From Mycteria americana (lineage: Eukaryota > Chordata > Aves > Ciconiiformes > Ciconiidae): a DNA stretch of 64,000 bases. Below the pieces are notes generated by a model. The model saw only the letters and a program-made list of their open reading frames with translations. It had not been told where the DNA came from and did no database searches. Positions 49,052-60,900 of this stretch are shown here, in pieces. The stretch lies in contig NC_134383.1 in the NCBI RefSeq assembly GCF_035582795.1, positions 317,501 through 381,500 on the forward strand, written 5' to 3'. A program made the translations under genes and the position numbers. The first letter of the stretch is position 1. Each line of letters begins with the position of its first letter.

Positions 49052-51124
49052 TCAGGCGGCGGCCCCCCGCTCCGGCGGCTCGTCCCGGCCGCCCTCGGCC
49101 GCGCTGCCGGGGACGCTCAGCCCGGTGAGAGCATCCTCGCCGGGCCCGGTCCCCGGCGGGGCGCAGGGCTGCAGGAGGTGGTCCCAGCAGAGGCTGAGCG
49201 TGGAGCGCTGCTGCTGCTCCCGCTCCTTCAGCTCGTGCTGCTCCTTGGCGCTGGCCGCCGGGGTCTGCACCTCGAAGGTCATCTCGAAGCGGCTGTAGTC
49301 CACCCGGAAGGCGCCTTTCTCCAGGGACATGCAGGGCTCGAAGCGGTACCCCCAGAGGATCTCGTCCTCCGTGTACGAGGTGCGGGCTTGGCACGTCATC
49401 CCTGCGGCGAGACAACGGCTGAGCCGCCGCCGCCGCTGCCGGCGGGCAGGGCGCCGGGGTGCCGCGACAAACCACCCGCTGCCTGCCGAGGGGCTTCCAG
49501 CCCCGGCTCACCCATTGCCGCGGTGGAGCCGGTTTCGACCCCGGGCATCTCTTGCCAGGATGCCGGCCCCGAGCCCGGGCTCGCCCGGCACCTCCGGGAC
49601 GCCAGGGGAGCCGCCCCTCCCCACCCCAACCCGCTCCGGCCCACTCGCCTGTGGCTTCCACGATGCCCTCGAGGATGATGATGATTTCGAACTGCTCCCG
49701 GCGCAGCGACTCGGCCGACATGTCCCAGAAGGGGCTGCGGCGGTTGATGACGTGGCAGATGATCTGAGGCTCCACCAGGAACAGGCGGTCCTCCCCCGTG
49801 TCGTAGCCCAGGTTCAGCTCCGACTGCTCCAGGGGGATGAACTCCCCCTCGGCCGTCTGCCGGGACTTGATCAGCTTGGCCCGGATCTTGGCGTCCACCA
49901 TGTGGCTGTCCCGCAGGTCCCCCACGCGAAACATCAGGCAGAGCTTCTCGTCCCGGCGGGAGACGACGCAGTTCTTGCTGAAGATGAGGGTCTGGGCGCG
50001 CTTCTTGGGCCGGGAGATCTTGACGAACATGCAGCCCACCATCAGGGCGTCGATCATGGAGCCGACGATGGACTGCGCCATCAGCAGGATGACGCCCTCG
50101 GCGCAGTTGGCCGTCACCATCCGGGAGCCGTAGCCGATGGTCCGCTGGCTTTCCACCGAGAAGAGCAAGGCGGAGATGAAGTCGTCCACATTCTCGATGC
50201 ATGCCCGCCACTCGGGATCGCCCCGGTGCCCGATGTCACCCCGCGCCCAGGCGTCGAAGAAGTAGACGGTGCCGAAGACCACCCAGGTGACGATGTAGCA
50301 CATCATGAAGACGAAGAGGAACCAGCGGTACTTGAGGTCCACGATGGTGGTGAAGATGTCCGAGAGGAACCGCTTCTTCTCCTGGATGTTGCCCAGGTTC
50401 ACCTGGCACTTGCCCACCTTGGTCACGTAGCGCTGCCGCTGCCGCTTGCTGGCCTGGACCACGGGGCCGTCCTCCTCCAGCAGCTTGCAGCGCCGGCTCT
50501 GCAGCCCCTCGGGGGCGGGGATGGCGGCGGCGGCACTGCGGGCGGGGGTCTTGCCGTGCACCGAGCTGGGGATGTTGGGCACGCTCAGCGTGTGCAGCGG
50601 GTACCGGCGGGCGCTCGCCTCCCGTGGGGCAGCCGGCAGGCACCGGGATGGATCACCGGGATGGTGCTGGGCAGCCGTACTGCCGTGGCTCGGCGGCAGG
50701 GACGGCTCACCGGGGACGATGCCACCGCGGCGGGGTGGGGACAGGTAGTTTGGCATCAGGGCGCTTCTCTTGGCGGCAGCGGCACCGGCTTGCTGCCACC
50801 CGTCCTCTGCCAGAGCCCCGGGGGCGGCCGGGCGTTCGGGCTGCAGGGCGGAAAGGGGCCTGTCGGTGAGAAATCGCCTCTGACAACAACCGCGACCGCC
50901 CGGTGGCATCCCGTCCGAAGGACGCCCGAGAGCCCCGGCCCGAGCCATACCTTCTGGGGGAAGGTGCCGTACCGGCTGGTGTCGGTGGGCGGCCGGGGCA
51001 GGTAAGCCAGCATGTGCTTGGCGGTGGGGGTCTGCGCCGGGGGGACGGAGTTGCTGCGGCCGCGGGGCTCCTCGGGTGCCAGCCGGCTGCCACCGCCACT
51101 GTTGCGGGTGCAGGGGAGCACCAT
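49052..51124 (-). CDS. Inward-rectifier potassium channel, Kir3/GIRK-like
   Basis: A plasma-membrane potassium channel subunit of the Kir family. Coding exons 50951-51124, 49649-50840 and 49052-49401 give 571 residues. The Kir core starts near residue 195 ([14 protein letters not shown]), with M1 in [20 protein letters not shown], the filter TIGYG at about 292-296, M2 in [18 protein letters not shown], and the cytoplasmic pore with [31 protein letters not shown], and the GIRK-type EATGMTCQA and [11 protein letters not shown] blocks. By eye it is nearest the Kir3 group but is not orthologous to KCNJ3, 5, 6 or 9. Odd points: Arg at about 291 where Kir channels have Thr, Val or Leu; Asp at about 322 in M2 where GIRK2/4 have Asn; about 190 residues before the core; and a GC donor at intron 2. 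The start could instead be a Met inside exon 2. It lies between UBE4A and CLDN25. Confidence 0.85.
50951..51124 (-). CDS. Predicted first coding exon of the Kir gene
   Basis: This exon would add 58 residues, from [20 protein letters not shown] to [12 protein letters not shown], before an AAG/GTATGG donor at 50950. The next exon's acceptor (CGCCCTGCAG, ending at 50841) is in phase and the joined frame stays open. Upstream, an acceptor-like CCGCAGCAG near 51174 suggests a further 5' UTR exon. The peptide has no match that I recognise, so the exon rests on frame and splice signals only. Confidence 0.5.
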
Positions 51125-51179
51125 GGCGGTGCCGGGGCGGGGGCTCAGCCCCGGGCTGGGCGCGCAGTCCTGCTGCGGG

Positions 51180-53270
51180 GGACACAAAGCGGGGGGTTAT
51201 TTTGGATGCGGAGGGCGGCGCGGGGCTCCGGCCCCTCTCCGCATCCCCCCGGGCCGGGGTCCGGCGGGGCTGCCCTTGCCCGGCAGCGCACGTGCCGGCC
51301 ACGGAACCGTGCCGGGGCGGCTACGGGACGGCGCCAGATGGCTGAGCCCATTAGGGGCCATAATTGCATTGCAGAAGCCGGGGAATGAGGCGGCCGCCTC
51401 CGGTGGGGAGCAGCCCCGGCAGCGGGCGAGCTCGGGTGATGGCCCACGGCTCTGCTCCACGCTCCTCCCGGGACGTGGCCGTAATTGCCGGCTCTCTAAC
51501 GAGCTCCCAGCGGGAAGGGGTGGCCCCCGGTATGGGAGGAAGGACGGCCCGAGACAGCGACGCAGGGCCCGTAGCTGGGCTCCTTGGGACGGGCTGAGCC
51601 CAGCCCGGTCCCCGCGGGGAGATGCGGCGGGAGGTTGCGTTCCTGGAAACGCGACCCAAAGGAGCAGCGACCCGTGGGGACGGGGATGGGAGACGGACGG
51701 GATGGGGGTGGCGAGCGTGGGTGCTCTGCCGCCTCTGAGCATCCCTAGCCAGTGCCGCGGGGCAGGACCGCTCCCGCTCCCGTGGCATCTCCTGCCGCCG
51801 TCCCGGCGGGACCAGCGGTCCTCGGGGCCGAGCTGCCGGCTCCTCAGCCCCACGCAGACCCCCGGGCGAGGGGGGCACCCACCTCATGTCCAGATGGAGC
51901 GGCTGCCGGACCGGCAGACGTCGTCCTCGGCTCGCGGCTCCCGCTCCACCCCGGCTGCTGCCGGGCATCTTCCTGCCGGCTGTGGATGGGAATCCTCTGC
52001 CGGGCCGGGCCGCCGCAGCCGGTGGGAGGGAAGGACAGGGAGCTCGGTGGCAGCCGCCAATCCTGCCCCAGTGGCAGAAGGTCGCCCGTTAATCTGTCTC
52101 CATGACAGGCACAATTACCTCGCGACGATTTAATCAGAAGGAGTGGGCGCGCTGACACGCGAGGGAAGGAGCAGGAGGGGTTTCCCAGCGGATTTCCCTG
52201 CTCTCGCCCTGGGGATGATGCTCCCCGTCTGCTCTCGGGGATGGGGCCGTCAGCCAGGGCTGGCGAACGTCCCTCCTCCCCTGCCCGCGCCGTGCTCCCT
52301 CGCCCCTGCTGTCTCCTCCTTTCGGGAGCCCCCTGCGAAGGTCCCCCCCAGCGCTCACCGGGGCCAGCCCCCCCAGCGCCAGCAGGACTCAGTAATTTAC
52401 CAGCCTGGCCCCCGGTACCCCTGCTGATAAGAAAGACGGCAGATGAAGGAGAGATTAGTCGCTAATCTCCCAGGGAAGATGAATCTGCAAGCTGGACCCA
52501 GCGGAGGGGACGCACGCAGGGGCGGATGGGAGGCGAGCACCAGCACGAAGTTGGGATTTTCCTGACGGTGCGGCCCATCCTTTTCCCCCATCTTTTGTTT
52601 GCAGCAGGACGCCTTCTCCCCGGCAGGAGTTTGCTCCTGTAAAGCACCAGTGACCGTGTCCCCCGGCGAGGTGCGGGGCACAGGAGAGGGTGACGGGCGC
52701 CCGCCTGCGAGCAGCGGGCAAAGGCGCACCCTCCCTCGGACGTCCCCATCCTCGAGACGGCTCTCAAAGGCTCCTTTGCACATTTATGTAATGACCAAAT
52801 GAGAGTCGATGCCTCAAACCCTCCTGAGAAGAGCCCGCCGCTGGCTCTCCGCTGCCCACGTCCCGCCTCGGGGTCCCCTCCCCGTGCCACCACGGCCGGA
52901 GCCGCTGCTGCTCAGAAGCGCTTTCCCTGCCAAGGCTCTCGCTTCGGGGTGGCCGAGGCTCGGCGGATTTGCGTGCTTGGCTTAACCCTCCCGGGCACGG
53001 CTCGGCAGCGGTGGGACCCTGGCCAGAGGCACGGCGGGGATGCACCTGGCTTCTCCTCCCAAGCTGGGTGCGCTTTCCTTTTAGCGTGGAAAAAGCAACA
53101 ACGGCTGGAAAATGACCACGGCCACACCCCGGCGTTGGAGGAACAGGCTTGAATTCGCTCCCCTGGATGCCAGACGCGGCCGGCAGCGGGGTGGACGCCG
53201 CTCCACAAGCGTTAATGGCCGTGGCTGCCGCTCAGGGCGGCTTATCTCGGCCCGGCGCACAGGTTAGCAG
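51180..53270. other. Interval between the Kir gene and CLDN25
   Basis: About 2.1 kb of GC-rich DNA with no recognised gene. A possible 5' UTR exon donor for the Kir gene (ATGAG/GTGGGTG on the minus strand, near 51890) is present but unsupported. No repeat or RNA gene was recognised. Confidence 0.55.
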
Positions 53271-53282
53271 AGCGGCGTTAGC

Positions 53283-53957
53283 ATGGCCGGGGGCTGGCGG
53301 GCGAAGGCGCAGGCGGGGGGGATGCTGCTGGCCCTCCTCGGGTGGGTCTCCTCCTGCGTCACCACCTTCGTGCCGCTCTGGAAGAGCCTCAGCCTGGACC
53401 TGAACGAGCTGGAGGTCTGGACCATGGGGCTCTGGCAGGTCTGCATCGCCCGGGAGGAGGGAGCGGTCGAGTGCCGAGCCCACGGCTCCTTCCTGGCGCT
53501 GCCCCCCGAGCTGCGCGTCTCCCGCCTCCTGATGTGCCTCTCCAACGGGCTGGGGCTGCTGGGCTGCCTCCTCGCCGCCCCGGGGCTGGAGGGCTGGAGA
53601 GCCTGCGAGGACAGATCCCGGCTAAAGCGGCGGCTCCTGCTCGCCGGGGCAGCGGCGTTCGGCACGGCGGGGATGGCCACCCTGGCACCGGTCTCCTGGG
53701 TCGCCTACAACACCGTCCTCGACTTCTGGGACGACACCGTCCCCGACATCGTCCCCCGGTGGGAATTCGGGGAGGCCACCTTCCTGGGGTGGTTTGCCGG
53801 AGCCTTCCTCGCCACCGGCGGGCTGCTCCTTGCCTGCAGCGCCCGCTCCACGAGGACCGAAACGCCGCCGGCCCCTGCCTGCTGCCAGCCCCCCGCCGCG
53901 CGGGGTCCGGCTGGGGGTCACCACCCGCACCCCAAAAACACAGACCTGGTCATCTAG
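53283..53957 (+). CDS. CLDN25: Claudin-25, intronless tight-junction-type protein
   Basis: A single open frame of 224 residues encodes a four-pass membrane protein of the claudin family, which forms paracellular barriers or pores. The first membrane segment is near residues 11-31 (MLLALLGWVSSCVTTFVPLW). The extracellular-loop signature follows: W, then GLW at TMGLWQVC, then the second Cys in AVECRAH. Further membrane segments lie near 75-95, 117-138 and 163-185. The second loop, PVSWVAYNTVLDFWDD and VPDIVPRWEFGEATFLGWFA, matches my memory of human CLDN25 closely. The C-terminus DLVI suits PDZ binding to ZO proteins. The ATG at 53283 aligns with the human start. No intron is seen, as in human. 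It faces USP28, also its neighbour in mammals. Confidence 0.9.
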   Translation: MAGGWRAKAQAGGMLLALLGWVSSCVTTFVPLWKSLSLDLNELEVWTMGLWQVCIAREEGAVECRAHGSFLALPPELRVSRLLMCLSNGLGLLGCLLAAPGLEGWRACEDRSRLKRRLLLAGAAAFGTAGMATLAPVSWVAYNTVLDFWDDTVPDIVPRWEFGEATFLGWFAGAFLATGGLLLACSARSTRTETPPAPACCQPPAARGPAGGHHPHPKNTDLVI

Positions 53958-54345
53958 GGACTCGGGGCGCCGCGCCCTGCGCACCTCCCGGCTCTTCCCA
54001 TTGCAGGGACGGCTCCCGCATGTTTTACAGGATGATTTGCCAATTCCTACAGCCGCCTTGCAGCTTTTTTTCCTTCCTCCGTGCGTCTGCTTCGCTTTTT
54101 CTTTTTTAAGGAGCAACAGCTTTTCCCGCAGCACTCGCCGAGCGAGCGTGGGAAGGCAGCGAGGCAGAGGCAGAGCAGTGGGCAGCGCTTGGGACTCCTG
54201 GTGCCATTTGCGGTAGAGTCACATCTTGACGGCGCTGCGTTAGCATCCCTGCGAATCCCCCGCAGCCAAGTCTGTCGTGGTTAACAGCTACGCCCCAGCG
54301 TAGCGGCTCGTTCCTTGCACGCCCGCGTCCCTCGGATGCATTCAC

Positions 54346-54351
54346 AATAAA
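54346..54351 (+). terminator. CLDN25: CLDN25 polyadenylation signal
   Basis: AATAAA about 390 nt past the CLDN25 stop codon, followed by a TGCTCGT-type GT-rich stretch. Correct strand and reasonable distance. Confidence 0.65.
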
Positions 54352-54359
54352 TTCTCGTG

Positions 54360-57300
54360 CTCGTCGGCAGTGCGTTTCTGTGCTCTGAACGTGCAGCTGC
54401 CACCTTGCACGAGGCACGGCACGAGCGGGGAGGAAGGGTGGGAGCTGGAAGGGGCAGCGCTGCTGCTCCAGCGATGCTTTGGTCCGTCCAGAAAAGCTTG
54501 GGCGGGGGGGGGAAAGAGAGAGGAAGGTGGAAAACAAGGGGGAGAGGGAAAACAAGAGACGCTCCTGCTGCAAAGGCAGGATGCCGGCAGCCGCATCCCC
54601 TGCAGTAGCCTCATCTCGTGGACACGATGATCAAGCCGTAAGCGCGCCCCAGACCTTTGTGCAGAAAGTTCCTCAACTGCGTCATTCACCTGTGCACAGG
54701 AGGCCAAGGCGGTGTTTTGGGGGTCTCCTTAACCGTTTATTCCACATTTTCCCAGTTCAGCTGTAAAAGTAAAGCCTGCTCGCACACCTCTGTGCGACCG
54801 ACGGCACGGAACGTCAGGCTGGGTTAACACCCGGAGTCCTGACGGGAGCCAGCCCGCTGCTACAGCACTGCTTAAAAACCGAGTTCGCCGCTGGTTTAAT
54901 CCCTGCAGGCTAAAAGCCGCGGGCGCGTGACCGAACTCAAGGCAGCCCCCAGCTGCCACCGGCATTCCTGGGGGAAGCAAAGTCCACTTTCCTCCAAAAG
55001 CCCCCTTCTGAAACCTGCGCTTTGCTCGGCTGAAGGGGAGAGAAGGGAGCGGGCGGGCAGGGAGAGAGAGAAGAGATTATCCGCAGGCGTTTCTCACGCC
55101 GCCCGGGCTTGGGGCACGGCCGGTCGTGCCGAGTTATGAGGGGAGAGGCGGGTGCTCGGTCCTTCCTAATGAAGATCGAGGGAGGCCAAACCGGAGGGCG
55201 GCATTCTTGGCCGGCGACCGTGCTTTCCCAAGACTTGCACATGCTGCTAGCTGCCCTCGAGAGGCCCGGCCAACCCCGAAAGCAAAGAGAGTCTGTTTTG
55301 GCTGTAACCTGTCCCCCACGCCCTCGGGAAAAGGCAGGACAAGACAGCGAGCAAAGGTTTCCAGCTCCGGGACGCTCCTCCCTTCCTGCCCCAGCCAAAT
55401 ATCACGACTTTCCAGGCACCGACCTGCACTCGTGAGAAGTCCTTGCTTTTTTTTTGTTCCTTAAAGCAGGCTTTGGACATCGGCTGGCTATTTTACTTCC
55501 TGGCAGCAACACAAAGAACGGGGCACAGCTGCTGTCCCGCGACGGTCGGAATAACCGGATTCTCCTCCTTCAAGCAGCTCTCCCCACTCGCCTGCAAGTC
55601 GGAATGACACAACCACGCTGCAAAAGCGGTCTAGGGGTTGCCGGTCGTCTGCTGGCCGGGAGGAGCGAGCGCAGTTCCCGAGCACGTGGCGTCACGGCCC
55701 CGGGGTCTCTGTTCCAAAGTTCAACGTTTTCATTCACTGCACCCAAAGTACCCTGAGAAATCGGCCGGAGGTCTCATCCTTCCGCTCTCCGTCACAAGAA
55801 CGGAGGAAAAAAGCGGAAAAAGCAGCAGCCCCGGCTCTGCCGCACCCGTTACCTGGAAGAGGCACGGCTCGCTGTTTGGACATGGGCAGCTTCAGTCTCT
55901 CCAGATAACGGCGCTTCTGCTTTGCCGTAAAATAACTGGGAGAACGCGAAGTTCTCCCACGGGAGCGGTTTATTCCTAAATAACAGGGAAACGCACCCCG
56001 ACGGAATGGTGGGACCGTGCTGACAATTCCCATTCAAAGATAGCTCTGCTAATTACAACAACTTCTCTGCTAGGAACGAGTCCTAGAGACAGCTGTCTAA
56101 TTTCCTGGAAAAACCCCTCACCCGTGCGTGTGCCGCTCCCCCCTCCCTACGCTGCTGACAAGAAATCTGTATTTTGCCAGAGCCCTGCCAGTGGCAGCAG
56201 GTAAACGGATGCCGTCGTAACGCAGGGTCACGTTAGCAGCTCAATATGTAATTAAATGTTTCGATTCTAATAAAGGAAACAGAGATTTTGGCTACAGGAA
56301 GAGCGCGGTTTTCCCTCCTCTTTACTAACGTCACGTGGATGCTTATGTCCCGCCGCTTGCTTGGGAACGGCAGACTCCCTCCTCCATAACCCCAGGAGTT
56401 AACGCGGAGCAGCCTGCAACGGGAAAGGGCTCCAGAACAGATTCGCCGCTCCGAAGAACAAGACTCCAGCGAAACCGCCCAGCATCGGTAACGAACGCTG
56501 ACGCTTCCTCCGGCCCTGCCTTCCCAGCCTCTCCCCAACACGCTTCCCTGCGTGCCTGCTCCAAGCCTGGCGAGGCTCAGAGTCACCAAACTCACCCGCT
56601 TTTCTGCTAAAGCATATGAAATTCCTGTCCCGGCCGCTCCCGAGTGCTCCGCTGTCTTCACGGGAGACTGGCGATGAGCTCGCGAGCCCGCGCACGGTTC
56701 TGCCTCTGTGGGAGCTTCATCAAGCAGCAGAAACGTCCGCGTTACTTGGCCCACAGACTTTTTTTTCTGCTTCCCCTCCTTCGTAGTGAAGCCAGGAGGA
56801 ACCTTAAGGCGTAACGCCGGCGCAAAATAAAAAACCCAGAGGGAGCGTTTCCATTCTAACATAGAACAAATGCTTTTATTGCACTTTTAGAAAAAAATCT
56901 GCATAGTCCTAACAAACAGGATGCCTCCTCCACTTACCCAGAACATTTGGTTTAAAACAACTGCCGCGGCTCAAGCGCAAGCACAGACTGCCCGCAAAAG
57001 GAAACGAAACGGGGCACGTTCCTTACAGAAAGTCCATTAAAAAAAACCAACCCCACCACCAGAAGAGGAGCCGATTCTAGGCCTCGCAGCTGTCATCAGC
57101 ATGAAGCCGGCGCTGAGAATCCACCAGAGGCGAGAAGGAAGCTTGCCTTCCGATCCGAGAGGGGAATATCCTTCGGGGTGGGGTGATCTCCCTGAACCAG
57201 CCAGCTATCGCTGCGGCACGACTGCGCAGGAGACAATCTTTACAGTCCCGTCCTCTCTCTCGTCACGGCCGCTCTGTGCTTGGGCCTTTCTCAGATGAAG

Positions 57301-57745
57301 GCTCCTGCACGTTTGCTGCTGCCAGTTATAAAATACAAGAGACAAATGCCCGCTTGGCTTGACCGGAACGTGCGGCCGCAGGCGTGACTGCCACCGTTCC
57401 GCTCTGCTTCCTCATCACACCGCTCGGGCTCCTGCTAGCAGGAGCTTGCCAAGATCCGAACGGATAACCCCTGGTAGCTAATCAGTCAGGAAGACGTACG
57501 TGCGTCTGATAGCTCAACGGCAGCTTGTAGCCCAGCTCACCAGAGGAGCCAGTCTCTCGCGCTGCTGCTGGCCCGGGCCCGGGGATCCGTGCCTAGGAAG
57601 TTGCCAAACCCAAAGAACCTCCCAAGACGGCCTGGGGACCCCGGGGCAGGCAGACGGCGCTGCCAGCGACCTGGCGTGTCATGCTAGGACAGTGGTTCAG
57701 GTCCTTCGCGTTACCGCTGAACGTTTTATCTCAAAAGTGCAATAC
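54360..57745. other. Interval between CLDN25 and USP28
   Basis: About 3.4 kb between two convergent genes. A second AATAAA on the minus strand at 56875-56880 could serve a longer USP28 3' UTR. No gene, RNA or mobile element was recognised; the open frames are short and lack domains. Confidence 0.55.
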
Positions 57746-57750
57746 GGCTT

Positions 57751-57756
57751 TTTATT
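57751..57756 (-). terminator. USP28: USP28 polyadenylation signal
   Basis: AATAAA on the minus strand (TTTATT on plus), about 145 nt past the USP28 stop codon. It is the nearest canonical signal on that strand. Confidence 0.7.
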
Positions 57757-57901
57757 TGTTCGTATTTACAAAGAACACGGCTCTGAATCCGAATCGCCCC
57801 TTCTCTTCCCTCTCCCTCTCAAACGTCGCCCGCCCGGAGGACCCCGGGCCGGCAGGCGGTGTGCAGCGCCTGTGCCACGCCACGGCGGGGAGGCCACAAG
57901 T

Positions 57902-60900
57902 CTATTTCACAGTCACGGTCGAGGCCCCGTGAATGGACTCCATCACGGCTGCGAAGCGGCTGCAGAGGTCGTAGGGGGAGTTGGGCCGGATCTTCGGGGG
58001 CTCTTTCAGAACAATGACCTCGGTGGAGCAGTCGAGGAGCCGGGGGAGTAATTCGCCCAGCTTCATCTGCAATTTTGCTGTCAAGGGGGAGAGGATGAAA
58101 CAGTCAGTGGCACTGCAATGGCAAAAGACCAGATGGCAGAGGGCTCCAGGGCCGCGAGCTAAAAAGCTATGACGCCTGTTAGAGAATCATCCTCCAGCGC
58201 TGAAAACCGCCCATCTCCTGCAGGCAGGGATGAGCAGCGTCTGCTGACGCAGAGGAGGCGGCGCGCCAGCTGCCGGCCCGGGCCTCGTTCGGTCCTCGTT
58301 TGGTCCTCGAGGCCTGCCACCTACCCAGGGCTCCACAGAGCAGGAAGCTCCGCTGCCACCTGCCTGCCCTGGGGACCCTGCCACGTCCCACCGGGGTATG
58401 GCGTTTTCCCAGTACAGGATGCCGTACCGGCCGGTAAGTCAGAAGGAACTACGTCTTTCAAGGCGACGCTCAAATACTGACTTTGCACTTGAAGCAAACA
58501 GAGCGCGCTCTTGTAACTTGATGTTACAGCCTGCAACGTCTCAGACCGTGGCAGCAGCGGCCGGCCCTGGCAAAGGACTGTCCCCCAGGAGCAGACCGCA
58601 CAACGCCACCGGACCGCGCGTTCGAGGACAGGCACCTTCGGACGAAGAAAAGCAGGCAGAAAGGGGTGGCGCTTGAGCTAGCTCACGTGGCCTGGAGGTG
58701 CAAGCACGCTTCTTCTGGCTGCTTCTTGAAAACCTTCCGTGTCAGTAAATGCCGTTGTGGCAAGCCCGAGAATGGGAAACTCGCGTATTAGCTTAAATTT
58801 ACCCAACTTTTGTTCTTTACAGCAGTACTTTAAGAATAAACCTCTGTGGTTTTCCCTTACTTTCCTACGGCAAGTTTGCCCTCTGCTAATGACAAAAACC
58901 CTGTCATGACTACCCAGACCTTCACAGACAGATCAAGGGGGTCGAAACCAATTTCTCTTAACAAGAACGACCCGAGAGGAGTCGTGGGAGCCCGACTCCA
59001 GACTGCAGAAGGAAACACAGAACAAGAACAGCTATCCAGAACCGAAATTCAGCCCTAAAATGACAAACCTCTCTTCAAAATGCAGAGATGCCCCAAATCT
59101 GCTCCCCCATCCAGTCTTCTGCAACTCTGGCCGTGTTCCTGGCCACTTGATAAAACCCGCTCCTCCCTCCTGGAGGGGAGCATGCCTCTGCCCCTAAGCC
59201 TGCCAGCATCCACCTGCCGTCTAGGGGGAACCCTGCATTCAGCAGGACAAACCAACACCAAAGCGCATCTAGGTAACGCCTAGCCCTTCTCTGGAAATTC
59301 GCTTTTCGCGTTTCAGGGAAGAGGAATCCTTCCTCTGCTGCTTTAGTGCAAAAAAAGATTAAATTCTTCTACAACACAATTCAATGGACGATTTCAATAC
59401 ATTTCTCCTCTCACCGTGAGAAACACCCCAACGTGCTACAGTGCAAACGCCAGGAATTTAAGGAATTGCTTTAAACGGACCTTTAATTCCGTTCAAGTTC
59501 AGATCGAGACGCTGCCCTGCCCACAAAGAGCAGGCCAAAGGTAAGGCCGGCAGCCGTTCCCTACCGTCCATGTCTTCTCGTCCCAAATAGGAGCACCAGC
59601 GGTTTCTCATGACCTCGATGGCATCCAGGTCCTCTTTGGAGATCTCGAAGTTGTTCATGAGGTGCATGCAGGGGATGATCAGCTCGTTCAGGATGCTAAT
59701 GCCCTCTGCCACGCGAGCTTCTTCACAGCTTACGAACAGAGATGCTGCCACCTCGTTCAGCTTCTAGGAGAGGAGGGAGAAGCAGGGGACAGACTTGTAA
59801 AAAGCAAGCCCGGACCTCAGATAATCAGTGTCAGCAAAGGCACACGGCTCGGGCCCCTTCACCCACGGCCGCGCAGAGACGCAAAGACTAACACAACCAG
59901 GCGCCGGGTTTAATCACAGGAATCGCTCCACCGAAACCAAACGGATGAATATATACATTTGTACACATAGATGTAATTTGCTATATATATGTACAGAGTA
60001 CATATAGCTTATTTATAATTCTGCTTTTAAGATGCCAAGATCCAGATCTGCCTTTACCCAGACTCCCCCAGAGCCGTACGGCACATTCCTTCACTGAATT
60101 ATTATTTCCTAGAGTTCCATACTCCTGCTGGTACTCAGTAAGGGGCAGAAGGCACGGTAGTAGGCACAAGAGAGACAGCTGCACTGGCCTTGGCAACCGT
60201 GGAGCGTGAACTAAAAACAAATCTGATTTTTATGCACTTTTTTCGCACCCTGTGGAAAAGGGCATCGTCTTTTGCTCAGAGAAAGCCATTAGTAATAGAA
60301 ATAAATACCGGGGGGGGGGAGGAAGCGAATGGGCAGCAAACGATGCAACCACCGGGTTAACAATGCAAGCACCGAGTTAAAACCCAAGAGCGTGCTCGGC
60401 AGCATCCGAACCTTCCCTGAAAACGCCGGACGTTAATTAAGCGCGCTCCTAAAAGGGGACACGGTCCGCTCGGATTCCCTGGGCAACGCACACCGAGCGC
60501 CCGGTAAGCGCACCGCACCGCAGGAGCCGATGTCACCCAGGCTGCTCCCTCCCCTCCCCTCCCCTCCCCTCCCCTCCCCTCCCCTCCCCTCCCCTCCCGA
60601 GCGAGCGTAGGGCTGCTCAGTACAAACCAGGAGACATTTCCTTCTGTACAAGGCGATCAGCGATTCGTTCACTCCCCTGTTGGTTCCTTTCAGCAGCAGC
60701 TTGGTGTTGCTTTGGTAGGCGTAGACCAGGTAGGTGAGCGACTCCTGGTACCTAGGAGAAGAGTGTCAGCTCTCCAGCCCACGGGCTCTGCCAGGGCCGC
60801 GACCGCAGCGCCGGCGGGCCTGTCAGCTCAGGAAGCATCTCCCATTCGGCCTGAATGGTAGCTAGCCCCAGGCCCGACAGGAACACCTTTACTTCCTTGC

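Noticed and set aside
49329-51005. 558-codon open frame on the plus strand opposite the Kir gene
   Set aside because: It is the antisense shadow of GC-rich Kir coding sequence; it shows no domain and the minus strand codes for a clear channel.
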